Positions 23,660-30,464 of a stretch of DNA of 38,956 nt are shown here, piece after piece. Source of the DNA: a virus. The DNA lies in IMG/VR virus record IMGVR_UViG_3300023171_000026, positions 1 to 38,956 of that record; one strand, written 5' to 3'. Every line of letters starts with the position of its first letter. Position 1 is the first letter of the stretch. Under the pieces are notes generated by a model. That model saw nothing but the letters and a program-made list of their open reading frames with translations, did not search any database and was not told the origin of the DNA. Made by a program: the position numbers and the translations under genes.

Positions 23660-24170
23660 TCTCAACCTAGACTTGTTTCTGAAAGTATAGGGACGTAATC
23701 CCTTAACAGGATAAGAAACATGAGGTTAGGCCCGCAGTTTACGGTGCGGGAGTCATACAAACCAAATCATGATAAGGTTTGTCTCAACGGTCGGACGGGA
23801 GGATGTCGCGATGCGGAGTTGATACATGAAGCACTTCCAAGATTAAACAGGTTATAGATACCAGAGGGAGCGACCTCGGAGTAGCGCGCGCAAAATGGTT
23901 CGAGGTAAGGTAGGTGCGATTCCTACGAGGACAAGTTCCTGAATGAAAGCCAGTGCTTTCCCTCCCCCTAGTGTCTGTAACCGAGTACCTTTAAACATAT
24001 AGTGTTCATGCTGCTGGGAATGAGTGGCGGAATAGGTAGACGCTAGTTAGCGCGAGCTAATAGTGTAATTTCTCTCTCTTTACGAGTCACTGATAGCACT
24101 ATGGCATGCAGGGTGAATGAAACAGGTTTGGCTACGGCTGCTGTCAAATCCCTGCCTCGTTTTCGGCATT
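23660..24170 (+). ncRNA. Large structured non-coding RNA candidate
   Basis: This 547-base gap between genes has no convincing reading frame but is packed with stems. AACCT/AGGTT with GTTTCT/AGAAAC enclose GGGACGTAATCCC (about 23665-23727). Next are CCCGCA/TGCGGG (23731-23750), ACAAACC/GGTTTGT (23757-23782) and TCAAC/GTTGA (23783-23821). AAGCACT (about 23829) pairs with AGTGCTT (about 23953) around two inner hairpins (ACCTCG/CGAGGT; GTAGG-TGCGATT-CCTAC, T-arm-like). The tRNA-like domain at 24012-24168 follows. Size and phage setting resemble the ROOL/GOLLD class of large phage RNAs, but I cannot confirm a match. Confidence 0.55.
24012..24168 (+). ncRNA. tRNA-like domain with interrupted T-loop
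   Basis: TGCTGGGAATGAG (24012-24024) pairs with CTCGTTTTCGGCA (24156-24168) over 13 bp including several G-U pairs. Right after the 5' strand comes TGGCGGAATAGGTAGACGC, the exact D-arm pattern of tRNA-Leu. Directly before the 3' strand is CCCTGC, which pairs with GCAGGG (24108-24113). The sequence GCAGGGT...TCAAATCCCTGC would be a normal T-arm (loop TTCAAAT) except that 29 bases are inserted after the first loop T. In place of an anticodon arm is a long stem capped by a GCGA tetraloop (TTAGC-GCGA-GCTAA), so it cannot read codons. Confidence 0.6.
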
Positions 24171-24203
24171 GTGGACATTATAGAAGATTGAGAGGAGTAT
24201 GGA

Positions 24204-24656
24204 GTGACCCTAGTATCCGAGAATCCAATAGAGTATAGCGCGTGGAGTCATATGAAGACACGCTGTTATAACTCTAACTATAACCAGTCAGAATACTATT
24301 CTGGTAGAGGCATTGTCGTTTGTGATAGGTGGAGGAATAGTTTTGCCAATTTTTTTGAAGATATGGGCAAGCGACCAGAAGGATTTAGCCTGGACAGAAT
24401 CGACAATGACGGGAACTATGAGCCTGGTAATTGCAGGTGGGCTGACCGTACAACCCAAGGGAGAAATAGAAGGAAATTCAAAAACAATACGTCAGGCATT
24501 ACGGGAGTTTCCTATGACGCATCGAACGGTTACTGGAAGTCACACATCGCCGTATATAAAAATAAGATACAGCTCGGTAGCTTCAAAACAAAAGAAGAGG
24601 CCATAGAATCAAGAAAAGCGGCAGAGAAACAGTATTTTAGAGTACCTAACACCTAA
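24204..24656 (+). CDS. HNH homing endonuclease with AP2-like DNA-binding domain
   Basis: 150 aa. GTG start at 24204 with GAGAGGAG 7 bases upstream. Residues 10-80 form an HNH-type nuclease: YSAWSHMKTRCYN, GRGIVVCDRW, then DMGKRPEGFSLDRIDNDGNY and PGNCRWADRTTQGRN. Residues 90-145 fit an AP2-like domain (SGITGVSYD...WKSHIAVYKNKIQLGSFKTK). This two-domain layout is typical of free-standing phage homing endonucleases. It sits directly behind the structured RNA, so it may have entered with, or target, that region. Confidence 0.85.
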   Translation: MTLVSENPIEYSAWSHMKTRCYNSNYNQSEYYSGRGIVVCDRWRNSFANFFEDMGKRPEGFSLDRIDNDGNYEPGNCRWADRTTQGRNRRKFKNNTSGITGVSYDASNGYWKSHIAVYKNKIQLGSFKTKEEAIESRKAAEKQYFRVPNT

Positions 24657-24693
24657 CTATTTACCTACAATACAGAATAATTAAGGAGAGATT

Positions 24694-24804
24694 ATGGACC
24701 TAGAACTTGCTTTATGGGACTTATACCTATACAGACTAAGACGAGTAGGACGCAAGAATATGTCCTCACAGCAGCTATGGGAAGGCTGGCTAAGAGCAGA
24801 GTAA
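24694..24804 (+). CDS. Small hypothetical protein (36 aa)
   Basis: Starts MDLELALWDLYLYRLRRVGR with AAGGAG 8 bases upstream. It is an amphipathic, Leu/Tyr/Arg-rich helical peptide. The ribosome site and placement in the operon support a real gene. Function unknown. Confidence 0.55.
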   Translation: MDLELALWDLYLYRLRRVGRKNMSSQQLWEGWLRAE

Positions 24805-24829
24805 CGTAAGTAGGGTATAAGGGATTCAG

Positions 24830-25174
24830 ATGCTATACAACAATGACTTCAGTCACGACCTTGAGATTGGCCAGATAGGAGAGAAGGCTCTCGGTAATAT
24901 CCTTGAGAACAAGAAGGTAGAAGTTAAGACCGACTTCATTGCACAGCGTACGGGTAACGTCTTTGTTGAGTACGAGTCTCGAGGCAAACCATCTGGTATC
25001 GCTAAATCTCAAGCAGATTACTGGTGTTTTGTTTTATCCAATCATCAAATCGTTCTTATCACCTCTGAAAAGCTAAAAGAGATAGCACGAAAGCACTTAG
25101 GCAAGTCGGTACTAGGCGGAGACAATAACACTAGTAAAGGTGTTCTTGTCCCTGTCAAAGAACTACTAATTTAA
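24830..25174 (+). CDS. PD-(D/E)XK-type nuclease-like protein
   Basis: 114 aa. The core has an N-terminal helix with E18 (IGQIGEKALGNILENKK), then VEVKTD, which fits the (D/E)XK active-site strand, then GNVFVEYESRGKPSGIAKSQ and ADYWCFVLSN, a pattern shared by small phage Holliday-junction/restriction-like nucleases. It would act on DNA in the cytoplasm. The last gene before the second early promoter. Confidence 0.65.
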   Translation: MLYNNDFSHDLEIGQIGEKALGNILENKKVEVKTDFIAQRTGNVFVEYESRGKPSGIAKSQADYWCFVLSNHQIVLITSEKLKEIARKHLGKSVLGGDNNTSKGVLVPVKELLI

Positions 25175-25177
25175 GCA

Positions 25178-25206
25178 TTGACATATTGATGCCAGTAACA
25201 TACAAT
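25178..25206 (+). promoter_or_regulatory. Second rightward early promoter
   Basis: TTGACA (25178-25183), exactly 17 bases, TACAAT (25201-25206), in the gap before the 75-aa gene. The transcript would begin near 25213 and carries GCGCACACA at 25223-25231, as does the first early transcript at 22345-22353. Confidence 0.88.
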
Positions 25207-25250
25207 AAGAGTATCAATTAAGGCGCACACACCTAAAAGGAGATAACACT

Positions 25251-25478
25251 ATGAGCACAACACATCAAGACGTAGATGCAACCGAAGGGCACGTAGACCC
25301 ATCTCTATGGCCAGGTGAAGTAGACTTCCCTGAGACATCAGCAGACCGCATGATGACAGCCCTAGAAGAACAATTAGCTGAAGATGCACTAGAAAAGGCT
25401 TATCACGAGACAGAGCTTGAGAAAGCCTCTAATCTAGAAGTCCTAGCTGAAGTTAAGAAGCGCGGGTTACAGATATGA
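25251..25478 (+). CDS. Acidic hypothetical protein (75 aa)
   Basis: First gene after the second early promoter, with AAGGAG 8 bases before the ATG. It is acidic, with Glu/Ala-rich helix (MMTALEEQLAEDALEKAYHE). A small acidic early protein could inhibit or mimic DNA binding, but nothing specific is seen. It overlaps the next ATG (ATGA). Confidence 0.65.
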   Translation: MSTTHQDVDATEGHVDPSLWPGEVDFPETSADRMMTALEEQLAEDALEKAYHETELEKASNLEVLAEVKKRGLQI

Positions 25479-25567
25479 AAATTAACGTAGAACAAATTGA
25501 GAGTCTTTACCCATTAGGCACCCAAGATGGGCTACGATGGGCTATCTATCCGTCGGAGAATAATTAA
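25475..25567 (+). CDS. Small hypothetical protein (30 aa)
   Basis: The ATG overlaps the previous stop (ATGA). The peptide MKINVEQIESLYPLGTQDGL ends WAIYPSENN. Coupled translation is the main support. Function unknown. Confidence 0.45.
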   Translation: MKINVEQIESLYPLGTQDGLRWAIYPSENN

Positions 25568-25568
25568 A

Positions 25569-25733
25569 ATGGCTATAGTATTCATATTTTTAGCAGTTAT
25601 CGGTGGCATGGCTACTATTGGGTTACTCATTGCAGCGGCAGTACTTAACCTCGCATGGATGATTGTCGCAGCTATAGGTGCTGGATTACTAACATGGCTG
25701 TTTGGCTACATGGTCACTCAAACGGAGCTATAA
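25569..25733 (+). CDS. Small membrane protein, two spans (54 aa)
   Basis: The start is placed at ATG 25569 (MAIVFIFLAVIGGMATIGLL), with GGAG 10 bases upstream; the longer frame runs through the previous gene. It has two hydrophobic segments with almost no loop, a helical hairpin in the membrane. It could be a superinfection-exclusion or early membrane protein. Confidence 0.55.
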   Translation: MAIVFIFLAVIGGMATIGLLIAAAVLNLAWMIVAAIGAGLLTWLFGYMVTQTEL

Positions 25734-25767
25734 TGACTACTAACGTATATACAGAAGGGAAGTGGTA

Positions 25768-25983
25768 ATGGTCAAATACAAAATATTTCCATATAAAGAT
25801 AGCTATGAAATACGACGTAAGACATCTCTATTCGGTAGCTATGAGTTAGTCGCTATATGTCGTCCAAGCTTTGATGCAATTACCCTTAGAGAAAATCGCA
25901 AGTACTTTCAAGAAATGGCTCAGCGAGCTGTATATGCCTTGAAAGACGTTAAACTCGCAGATAAGAAGGTAGGTATTAAATAA
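25768..25983 (+). CDS. Hypothetical protein (71 aa)
   Basis: Start at ATG 25768 (MVKYKIFPYKDSYEIRR) behind a GGGAAG site; a GTG two codons upstream is possible. The N-terminal 30 residues alternate as beta strands and the rest is a basic helix (FQEMAQRAVYALKDVKLADK). An 11-codon frame (25734-25769) in the small gap before it is probably not a gene. Function unknown. Confidence 0.5.
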   Translation: MVKYKIFPYKDSYEIRRKTSLFGSYELVAICRPSFDAITLRENRKYFQEMAQRAVYALKDVKLADKKVGIK

Positions 25984-26005
25984 TGGTTTATATAGAGGAG
26001 AAGGT

Positions 26006-26224
26006 ATGAGCAAGCCAACTACATCAACAACACCTTTGAACCAAGATATGTGGCACAAGTTTGCTATGGGTGAAGAAACAGGTCAAGAATGGATTGGAGC
26101 AGACACAACTATTATACCAATTCGAGGCAACTTAGCTGTTACAAAAGAAGATATTGATAATGCACCAAAAGGTCATTGGGATATAAAAGCATTAAAGGAA
26201 ACTCTAGAGAAGGAAACAAAATGA
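26006..26224 (+). CDS. Hypothetical protein (72 aa)
   Basis: AGAGGAGAAGGT precedes the ATG at good distance. Mixed composition with Trp-rich centre (QEWIGADTTIIPIRGN) and a charged C-terminal helix. It overlaps the next gene (AAAATGA). No family is recognised. Confidence 0.55.
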   Translation: MSKPTTSTTPLNQDMWHKFAMGEETGQEWIGADTTIIPIRGNLAVTKEDIDNAPKGHWDIKALKETLEKETK

Positions 26225-26967
26225 GTCTAGTAGACACAAAACTGCAGAGCGTAGTATATGACCACCTGAAGGCACTTCCACCTAAGGTTATTGACCACAT
26301 CAGTCCCTCACAGTTAGGCGGATGCATGAGGGCTCACTTCTATGCTATCAAGCACATCCCACAGACGACGCCACCTTCACCTGGAGCACTGTTGAACTTC
26401 CAGATGGGGTTCATATTCGAGGAGCTAGTCACCAAAGCTCTCGAGTCGTCAGGGATTGAGTTTCAAGACCAACAGCCAATCAAAGATGAAGAGTTAAACG
26501 TATCAGGGACACTCGATTTCATGTTGAAAGATGCTGAGACTGGTGAGTGGGAAGTTATTGATACTAAGACAGAGAGCATTCTCGCAAGTAAGTACCGAGT
26601 GAGAGAACGCAAGACCTTCTTACAAGCTCACCCTGAGTACGAGATACAGCTAGGCACATATATGCTGATGTTGAAGCGAAAAGGCCTTAAGGTGTCTCGT
26701 GGGCGCTTCCTAGTGGTAGTAAAGGACAACGGCAGTATGACAGAACACTTTGTTGTGCTCAACCCTGAACTAGAACAGAACATCCTAGGACGCATTGAGA
26801 CACTCAATGGCTACCTGAAACGTAACGAAGTGCCACCTTGTTCTTGTGAAGGGTGGAAAGTAGGCTACTGCGGCTACGGAGACGAGAAGACACAGATAGT
26901 AAACAGTACGAAGAAACTTGTAAACTCAACCTGTTGCGGAATAGATTTAATAAAGGGAGCTGTCTAG
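26221..26967 (+). CDS. Cas4/RecB-like PD-(D/E)XK exonuclease with cysteines
   Basis: 248 aa from ATG 26221 (GAAGGA upstream). The nuclease core is visible: an early helix with SPSQLGGCMRAHFY (C35), the FEELVTKAL helix (E67/E68), SGTLDF with D99, WEVIDTKTE with D114 and K116 (motif II/III of the RecB family), and EIQLGTYMLML with Q143 and Y147. Three cysteines late in the protein (C207, C209, C217) with C35 resemble the Fe-S cluster ligands of Cas4 and AddB-type enzymes. It would trim DNA ends for recombination or repair. It is the clearest DNA-metabolism enzyme here. Confidence 0.8.
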   Translation: MSLVDTKLQSVVYDHLKALPPKVIDHISPSQLGGCMRAHFYAIKHIPQTTPPSPGALLNFQMGFIFEELVTKALESSGIEFQDQQPIKDEELNVSGTLDFMLKDAETGEWEVIDTKTESILASKYRVRERKTFLQAHPEYEIQLGTYMLMLKRKGLKVSRGRFLVVVKDNGSMTEHFVVLNPELEQNILGRIETLNGYLKRNEVPPCSCEGWKVGYCGYGDEKTQIVNSTKKLVNSTCCGIDLIKGAV

Positions 26968-27158
26968 TGAAAAAGATAGTATGGTCACACCCAAAGATAA
27001 ACTTTGTTATGGAGATGCCTGATGACGTCTACGAACTATTGTCACCTCACCTAAGACGAGAACGAATTAAGACAAAGTTCGTAGACAACGTATATAAACT
27101 TCGGGGCGCAGAGATTAGTACAATAATCATAGACGAATATATTAAAGGAGATAAGTAA
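26967..27158 (+). CDS. Hypothetical protein (63 aa)
   Basis: GTG start at 26967 overlaps the nuclease stop (TAGTG), with GGGAG 8 bases upstream. VKKIVWSHPKINFVMEM then MPDDVYELLSPHLRRE suggests a beta-hairpin and helix. Ends in TAATG, coupled to the next gene. Unknown function. Confidence 0.55.
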   Translation: MKKIVWSHPKINFVMEMPDDVYELLSPHLRRERIKTKFVDNVYKLRGAEISTIIIDEYIKGDK

Positions 27159-27346
27159 TGGATGAAGAAACAAAATATAAAGTTCGACCACTACTCATCG
27201 ACTACCTAATAGCGATAGACGCCAGTACAAGACATAAGAGCCTGACCATCGGCACCAATAAAGCAGCTGACGCGTCAGACAAACTGATGGATGAAATTGA
27301 TAAAATATACGAGGAGAAGAAAAATGTTAAGAAAACTAAGAAGTAA
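27158..27346 (+). CDS. Hypothetical helical protein (62 aa)
   Basis: Charged and helical with a Lys-rich end (YEEKKNVKKTKK). The ATG overlaps the previous stop, and its own end contains the start of the next gene (27324). No family is recognised. Confidence 0.5.
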   Translation: MDEETKYKVRPLLIDYLIAIDASTRHKSLTIGTNKAADASDKLMDEIDKIYEEKKNVKKTKK

Positions 27347-27467
27347 ACTAGGTTCAGCACTGTTCAAGCTAGCAGCATTTATAGCCCCTAATAGGGTAAA
27401 AGTAGAGCGTATCAGCCCAAGAACTGGTAAACCAATGCGTAAGTACACTAAGAAAGGAACAAAATAG
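27324..27467 (+). CDS. Small basic protein (47 aa)
   Basis: GAGGAG lies 7 bases before the ATG. The product is strongly basic (MLRKLRSKLGSALFKLAAFI then RTGKPMRKYTKKGTK) with an amphipathic N-terminal helix. It ends right before the SSB-like gene, whose ATG follows the stop directly. It may bind nucleic acid or membrane. Confidence 0.55.
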   Translation: MLRKLRSKLGSALFKLAAFIAPNRVKVERISPRTGKPMRKYTKKGTK

Positions 27468-27995
27468 ATGGATAACTTTAGCCGAGTAAACGAAGTAGTC
27501 GGGCCAGCAACTAAAAAAGACGGTACAGAGATTAAAGGTCAGGGCAAAAAAGGCCCTTGGGCGATGTTCACTGTCATCTTGGAGAACGGTACCAAACTCA
27601 ACGTCTTTGGTCCAGTCAAAGAAGGAGACACTGTGTACGACTTGGAACAGAGTGAACAGTATCACACCTGGTCAGGTAAAGTGAAGGCAGCAGGAAGTAC
27701 TGTCTACCCAGCTGCACCACTAGCTAATGTTCCAGACATGGGGCAACCAACAAATGCACAGGTACTAGAGGCAGTACGTACAACCTATAAGCACATGGAT
27801 GAGCTGTTTGAGAAACTAATGAACGCTATTGCAGAGCTAGGTCTCGATAAAGAGGCTAAGAAGTTCGTAGACGCACAATCTCAAAAGCCAGAGGCTGGAA
27901 GCGGCAGTAATCGCGACTATACGCCAACAGCAGAAGAAGTAGACCAAATACTCGAAAGCGGCGAGCCTATTGACTTGTCAGAAATTCCTTTCTAA
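27468..27995 (+). CDS. ssb: SSB-like single-strand DNA-binding protein
   Basis: 175 aa. The N-terminal 75 residues are strand-rich and fit a short OB-fold (GPWAMFTVILENGTKLNVFG). A linker and helix follow, then the acidic tail ending IDLSEIPF, closely like the DDDIPF protein-docking tail of bacterial SSBs. Such phage SSBs protect ssDNA and recruit host replication and repair proteins, which suits a phage without its own polymerase. Divergent from host SSB; the assignment rests on the tail and layout. Confidence 0.6.
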   Translation: MDNFSRVNEVVGPATKKDGTEIKGQGKKGPWAMFTVILENGTKLNVFGPVKEGDTVYDLEQSEQYHTWSGKVKAAGSTVYPAAPLANVPDMGQPTNAQVLEAVRTTYKHMDELFEKLMNAIAELGLDKEAKKFVDAQSQKPEAGSGSNRDYTPTAEEVDQILESGEPIDLSEIPF

Positions 27996-28003
27996 GAGTA
28001 ACT

Positions 28004-28165
28004 ATGACAGATTTACGATTGAAATATGGCGAAGATTACTACAAAGAGCTTCGCAAGAAGCGGAAGACTAAGCCAACAGGACGTATCCAGAACCTATCAG
28101 ATGATGAAAAAAAAGCACTAAGTAAAAAAGCCCTCCAGTCTAGGTGGGGAAAGAAGGAGAAATAG
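28004..28165 (+). CDS. Small basic hypothetical protein (53 aa)
   Basis: MTDLRLKYGEDYYKELRKKR... with a Lys-rich helix throughout (SDDEKKALSKKALQSRWGKK). The ATG lies just after the SSB-like stop. Positive charge suggests nucleic-acid binding. No family recognised. Confidence 0.5.
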   Translation: MTDLRLKYGEDYYKELRKKRKTKPTGRIQNLSDDEKKALSKKALQSRWGKKEK

Positions 28166-28257
28166 TATGTCAGGGACGAAAGGTCTTTTTCAAAAGGTTC
28201 AACACTAAAGATGAAGCAATTAACTATATGAACGGAGAACAACGTGAGTGGAAATAA
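28144..28257 (+). pseudogene. Possible frameshifted small gene
   Basis: A strong ribosome site (AAGGAG) leads to ATG 28167, but that frame stops after 13 codons. The +1 frame, open from a GTG at 28144, continues with a plausible protein-like sequence KVFFKRFNTKDEAINYMNGE. One extra T in CTTTTTC (28190-28196) would explain the break. It may equally be a 37-aa gene started at the GTG without a ribosome site. Confidence 0.35.
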
Positions 28258-28591
28258 AATCGGTGGACGCAAAGCGGCAGCAAAGAACTTAGCAAACGAC
28301 CCAAACTTCTACAAACGCATTGGTCAGATTGGAGGTTCAAGGAACACAACTGGCGGGTTTAAAGACAAAGACCTCGCACGTCGCGCAGGACGCTTGGGTG
28401 GTCTCAAAAGCCGACGCGGACCAGTCAATAAGAAGGTCGTTCTTTATAAAGACAACATGGGCTGGCGTTTTAACACGGAAGCAGGCGATAGCATCACTAT
28501 GAGCAAACACTATGTACTTAAATCTCACGCTATGACTGACGCATTAGACGAAGCAACACGTCTGAAAGCAAAGTTTATCCCTTATGAGTAA
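28244..28591 (+). CDS. Gly-rich KGG/stress-like repeat protein (115 aa)
   Basis: GTG start with GGAG 7 bases upstream. It contains two copies of a basic Gly-rich pattern, DPNFYKRIGQIGGSRN and ARRAGRLGGLKSRRG, like the KGG/general-stress repeats seen in many phage early regions. The C-terminal half is a separate beta-helix unit (GWRFNTEAGDSITMSKHYVL). The repeats are disordered and basic, perhaps nucleic-acid binding. Role not known. Confidence 0.6.
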   Translation: MSGNKIGGRKAAAKNLANDPNFYKRIGQIGGSRNTTGGFKDKDLARRAGRLGGLKSRRGPVNKKVVLYKDNMGWRFNTEAGDSITMSKHYVLKSHAMTDALDEATRLKAKFIPYE

Positions 28592-28670
28592 GCTATCACG
28601 TAAAAAGTTGTACTACGAGTACGATAAAAACCTTCGTGAGATACGTAAGGTATATGGGGGCAAATCATGA
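28584..28670 (+). CDS. Small basic protein (28 aa)
   Basis: The ATG overlaps the previous stop region and the end overlaps the next start (ATGA). Sequence opens MSKLSRKKLYYEYDKNLREI. Support is the overlap on both sides. Unknown. Confidence 0.45.
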   Translation: MSKLSRKKLYYEYDKNLREIRKVYGGKS

Positions 28671-29008
28671 CCTACCTAAACGGTAACCAACGTATGAAGA
28701 AAATACTTGATGATAACCCAGAGCTTCGTCCTGCTGTAAAAGAAGCTAGAGAGCTTAGTTATTCAATGGCTCCAATATCACTTAGACAGACCATCGAAGA
28801 GACGCTATACGAGCACGTAACCTCTTTTAAGGCAGTGAACTACGAAGAGACTGTCGATGCTATCCTCGAAGCTATAGTATCTAGCCTTCCAGAGAAACGC
28901 GGAGAAAAGCATCCTGACTTCGGCGTGAACTGGGACTTTACAGCGCGTGAAAACTACAACCAAGCTCTAGATGAAGTCACATCAATTATAAAGGGGGAGA
29001 AGCGATGA
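28667..29008 (+). CDS. Hypothetical helical protein (113 aa)
   Basis: Helical throughout (AVKEARELSYSMAPISLRQT; NYEETVDAILEAIVSSLPEK), with an acidic middle. The ATG overlaps the 28-aa gene. No motif is recognised. Confidence 0.55.
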   Translation: MTYLNGNQRMKKILDDNPELRPAVKEARELSYSMAPISLRQTIEETLYEHVTSFKAVNYEETVDAILEAIVSSLPEKRGEKHPDFGVNWDFTARENYNQALDEVTSIIKGEKR

Positions 29009-29070
29009 AAGAATACGTAGGTGAGGGTATTGTACTCCCGTTTATTGAAACTAAGCCAGGGACTAAGTAA
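29005..29070 (+). CDS. Mini-protein (21 aa)
   Basis: ATGA overlap with the previous stop. The peptide is MKEYVGEGIVLPFIETKPGT plus one residue. Coding is uncertain but the overlap matches the style of the operon. Confidence 0.35.
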   Translation: MKEYVGEGIVLPFIETKPGTK

Positions 29071-29098
29071 TGACCTTATCACATAAAGAAAGTAAGCC

Positions 29099-29347
29099 AT
29101 GAGTACCTATTACGAGGAAAAGAACTTCAGGCACAATGACGATTGCCAGATGAGCGGCTGTCCTGGTCATACAATGAAGTACGAGTACCAAACAACAAGC
29201 GATAGTTTCAGCGTAAAGATTGACGGCGAGTATGCGTTTAGTGGCGATATTGCAGTATTAAAAACGTTTCTCTCACTGTTGAACTACAATTATCTAGGCT
29301 TAACAGAGGTAGAGAGTAAGACATTTAAGGAGGAAGACAATGGCTAA
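29099..29347 (+). CDS. Hypothetical protein with short Cys/His cluster (82 aa)
   Basis: Near the start is HNDDCQMSGCPGH, a possible metal site with two Cys and His. The middle is strand-rich (DSFSVKIDGEYAFSGDIAVL) followed by a helix. Overlaps the next ATG. Family unknown. Confidence 0.5.
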   Translation: MSTYYEEKNFRHNDDCQMSGCPGHTMKYEYQTTSDSFSVKIDGEYAFSGDIAVLKTFLSLLNYNYLGLTEVESKTFKEEDNG

Positions 29348-29600
29348 GAAAGCACAAAGTCTTAAAGACGTTCTAGACAGCCTCATTGTTTACGCAGGTG
29401 AGGAGGGCGACATCGAATGGACTTTATCCGAGATTCAAGAAGATGCGTCGTGGGATATAGCTCATCTGATTATTGGCTATCTGAATGGTTTGAAAGTAGA
29501 GGTTCCTAAGCCTGTCTTTGGTAGTTATGATGCTATAAAAGCTGCGACCAGGAACAATGTTATTGATGAACTAATTGAAATAATCGCGGAGGGTGAATGA
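29340..29600 (+). CDS. Acidic hypothetical protein (86 aa)
   Basis: AAGGAGG is 7-8 bases before the ATG. Acidic and helical, with WTLSEIQEDASWDIAHLIIG in the middle. No motif recognised. Coupled to the next gene. Confidence 0.55.
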   Translation: MAKKAQSLKDVLDSLIVYAGEEGDIEWTLSEIQEDASWDIAHLIIGYLNGLKVEVPKPVFGSYDAIKAATRNNVIDELIEIIAEGE

Positions 29601-29791
29601 TGCCTACAGAAAGTAACCTACACCAACTGCGAAGAGGACGCTCGCCAAAGGACGTGACTCTTAAAGATAACACCTTGACTATCAATTCGTATACTGTTCC
29701 CATCGTAAAGGACGGGAAAGTAACTTGGAGCACCTTCCTTAAAGAAAAGACCCGAGATAAGTTCTCTAAGTGGATGGGGATATTAGGATGA
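29600..29791 (+). CDS. Hypothetical protein (63 aa)
   Basis: Two adjacent ATG codons occur; the second (29600) is 6 bases from GGAGGG and is chosen. Basic N-terminus (HQLRRGRSPKDVTLK), beta strands in the middle, helix at the end. Unknown. Confidence 0.5.
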   Translation: MPTESNLHQLRRGRSPKDVTLKDNTLTINSYTVPIVKDGKVTWSTFLKEKTRDKFSKWMGILG

Positions 29792-30120
29792 GTAACCTAG
29801 ACCAAGTAGAAGACCTAAAATCAAAAGCTATTGATGAAATATTAAATGACTTTTGGAACGGTGCTATGGATTGTGCTTTAAGCGATGACTTCAAGAATGA
29901 AGACGAAAACTCGAATATAGATAAGCGTCAAGTCTATAAGAATAATCTTCGTTCACAAGCGAGAAATGCTATTAAGGCTCTCTACAACACAGAGGACAAA
30001 CAAGGCTGCACTTGCCCTGGATACATCTTTGGTGACCACTACGATGATAGAAACCTTAGCGATATATTCATCTGTGGATGTGAAGATAACTGCCCTGTGC
30101 ACATAAAGGAGAAATCATGA
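29788..30120 (+). CDS. Hypothetical protein with Cys-rich C-terminus (110 aa)
   Basis: The start is ATG 29788 overlapping the previous stop; GGGGA is 8 bases upstream. The N-terminal 65 residues are helical. The C-terminus has CTCPGYIFGDHYDD then ICGCEDNCPVH, five to six Cys and His residues in zinc-binding spacing. Possibly a small regulatory or nucleic-acid-binding protein. Confidence 0.55.
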   Translation: MSNLDQVEDLKSKAIDEILNDFWNGAMDCALSDDFKNEDENSNIDKRQVYKNNLRSQARNAIKALYNTEDKQGCTCPGYIFGDHYDDRNLSDIFICGCEDNCPVHIKEKS

Positions 30121-30464
30121 CTTTAGCAAAACTTCCTAATGGAGAGGTTGATTGGTTCGCTTATGACACATATCCAGCACCAGCAAAACCTACTACTGAA
30201 CTAGAAGAGCAACTAATACACATTTTTGGGCAGTGCACTCTGGAGCCCCACTCTTGCTGGTACGATGACAACGTGGCTGGGAAGATGCTCGAAGACTGGC
30301 AGATATTTGAGATGCAGCTACCAGCTATTCAAGCAGTAATAGATACAGAAATACGAGTCGCCATTGACGATGAACTAAAAACACTCCTATCTATCGTCCC
30401 TATGCCTGAGTTAAGCTACGGACAAGTTGAAGCTCGTATTAAAGAGTTGGAGGAACAGTCGTGA
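30117..30464 (+). CDS. Hypothetical protein (115 aa)
   Basis: GAGAAA and ATGA overlap support the start. Tyr/Pro-rich N-terminus, then helices (MLEDWQIFEMQLPAIQAVID; SYGQVEARIKELEEQS). No family recognised. Confidence 0.55.
   Translation: MTLAKLPNGEVDWFAYDTYPAPAKPTTELEEQLIHIFGQCTLEPHSCWYDDNVAGKMLEDWQIFEMQLPAIQAVIDTEIRVAIDDELKTLLSIVPMPELSYGQVEARIKELEEQS

Noticed and set aside
24012-24168. Functional tRNA-Leu gene
   Set aside because: No seven-base anticodon loop exists and the T-loop is interrupted.
23657-24203. Group I intron or tmRNA
   Set aside because: I could not find the P7/P3 core sequences, a tmRNA tag frame or the G-U alanine acceptor; flanks are separate genes and not split exons.
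25734-25769. 11-codon frame MTTNVYTEGKW
   Set aside because: Too short to support, and it only spans the ribosome site of the next gene.
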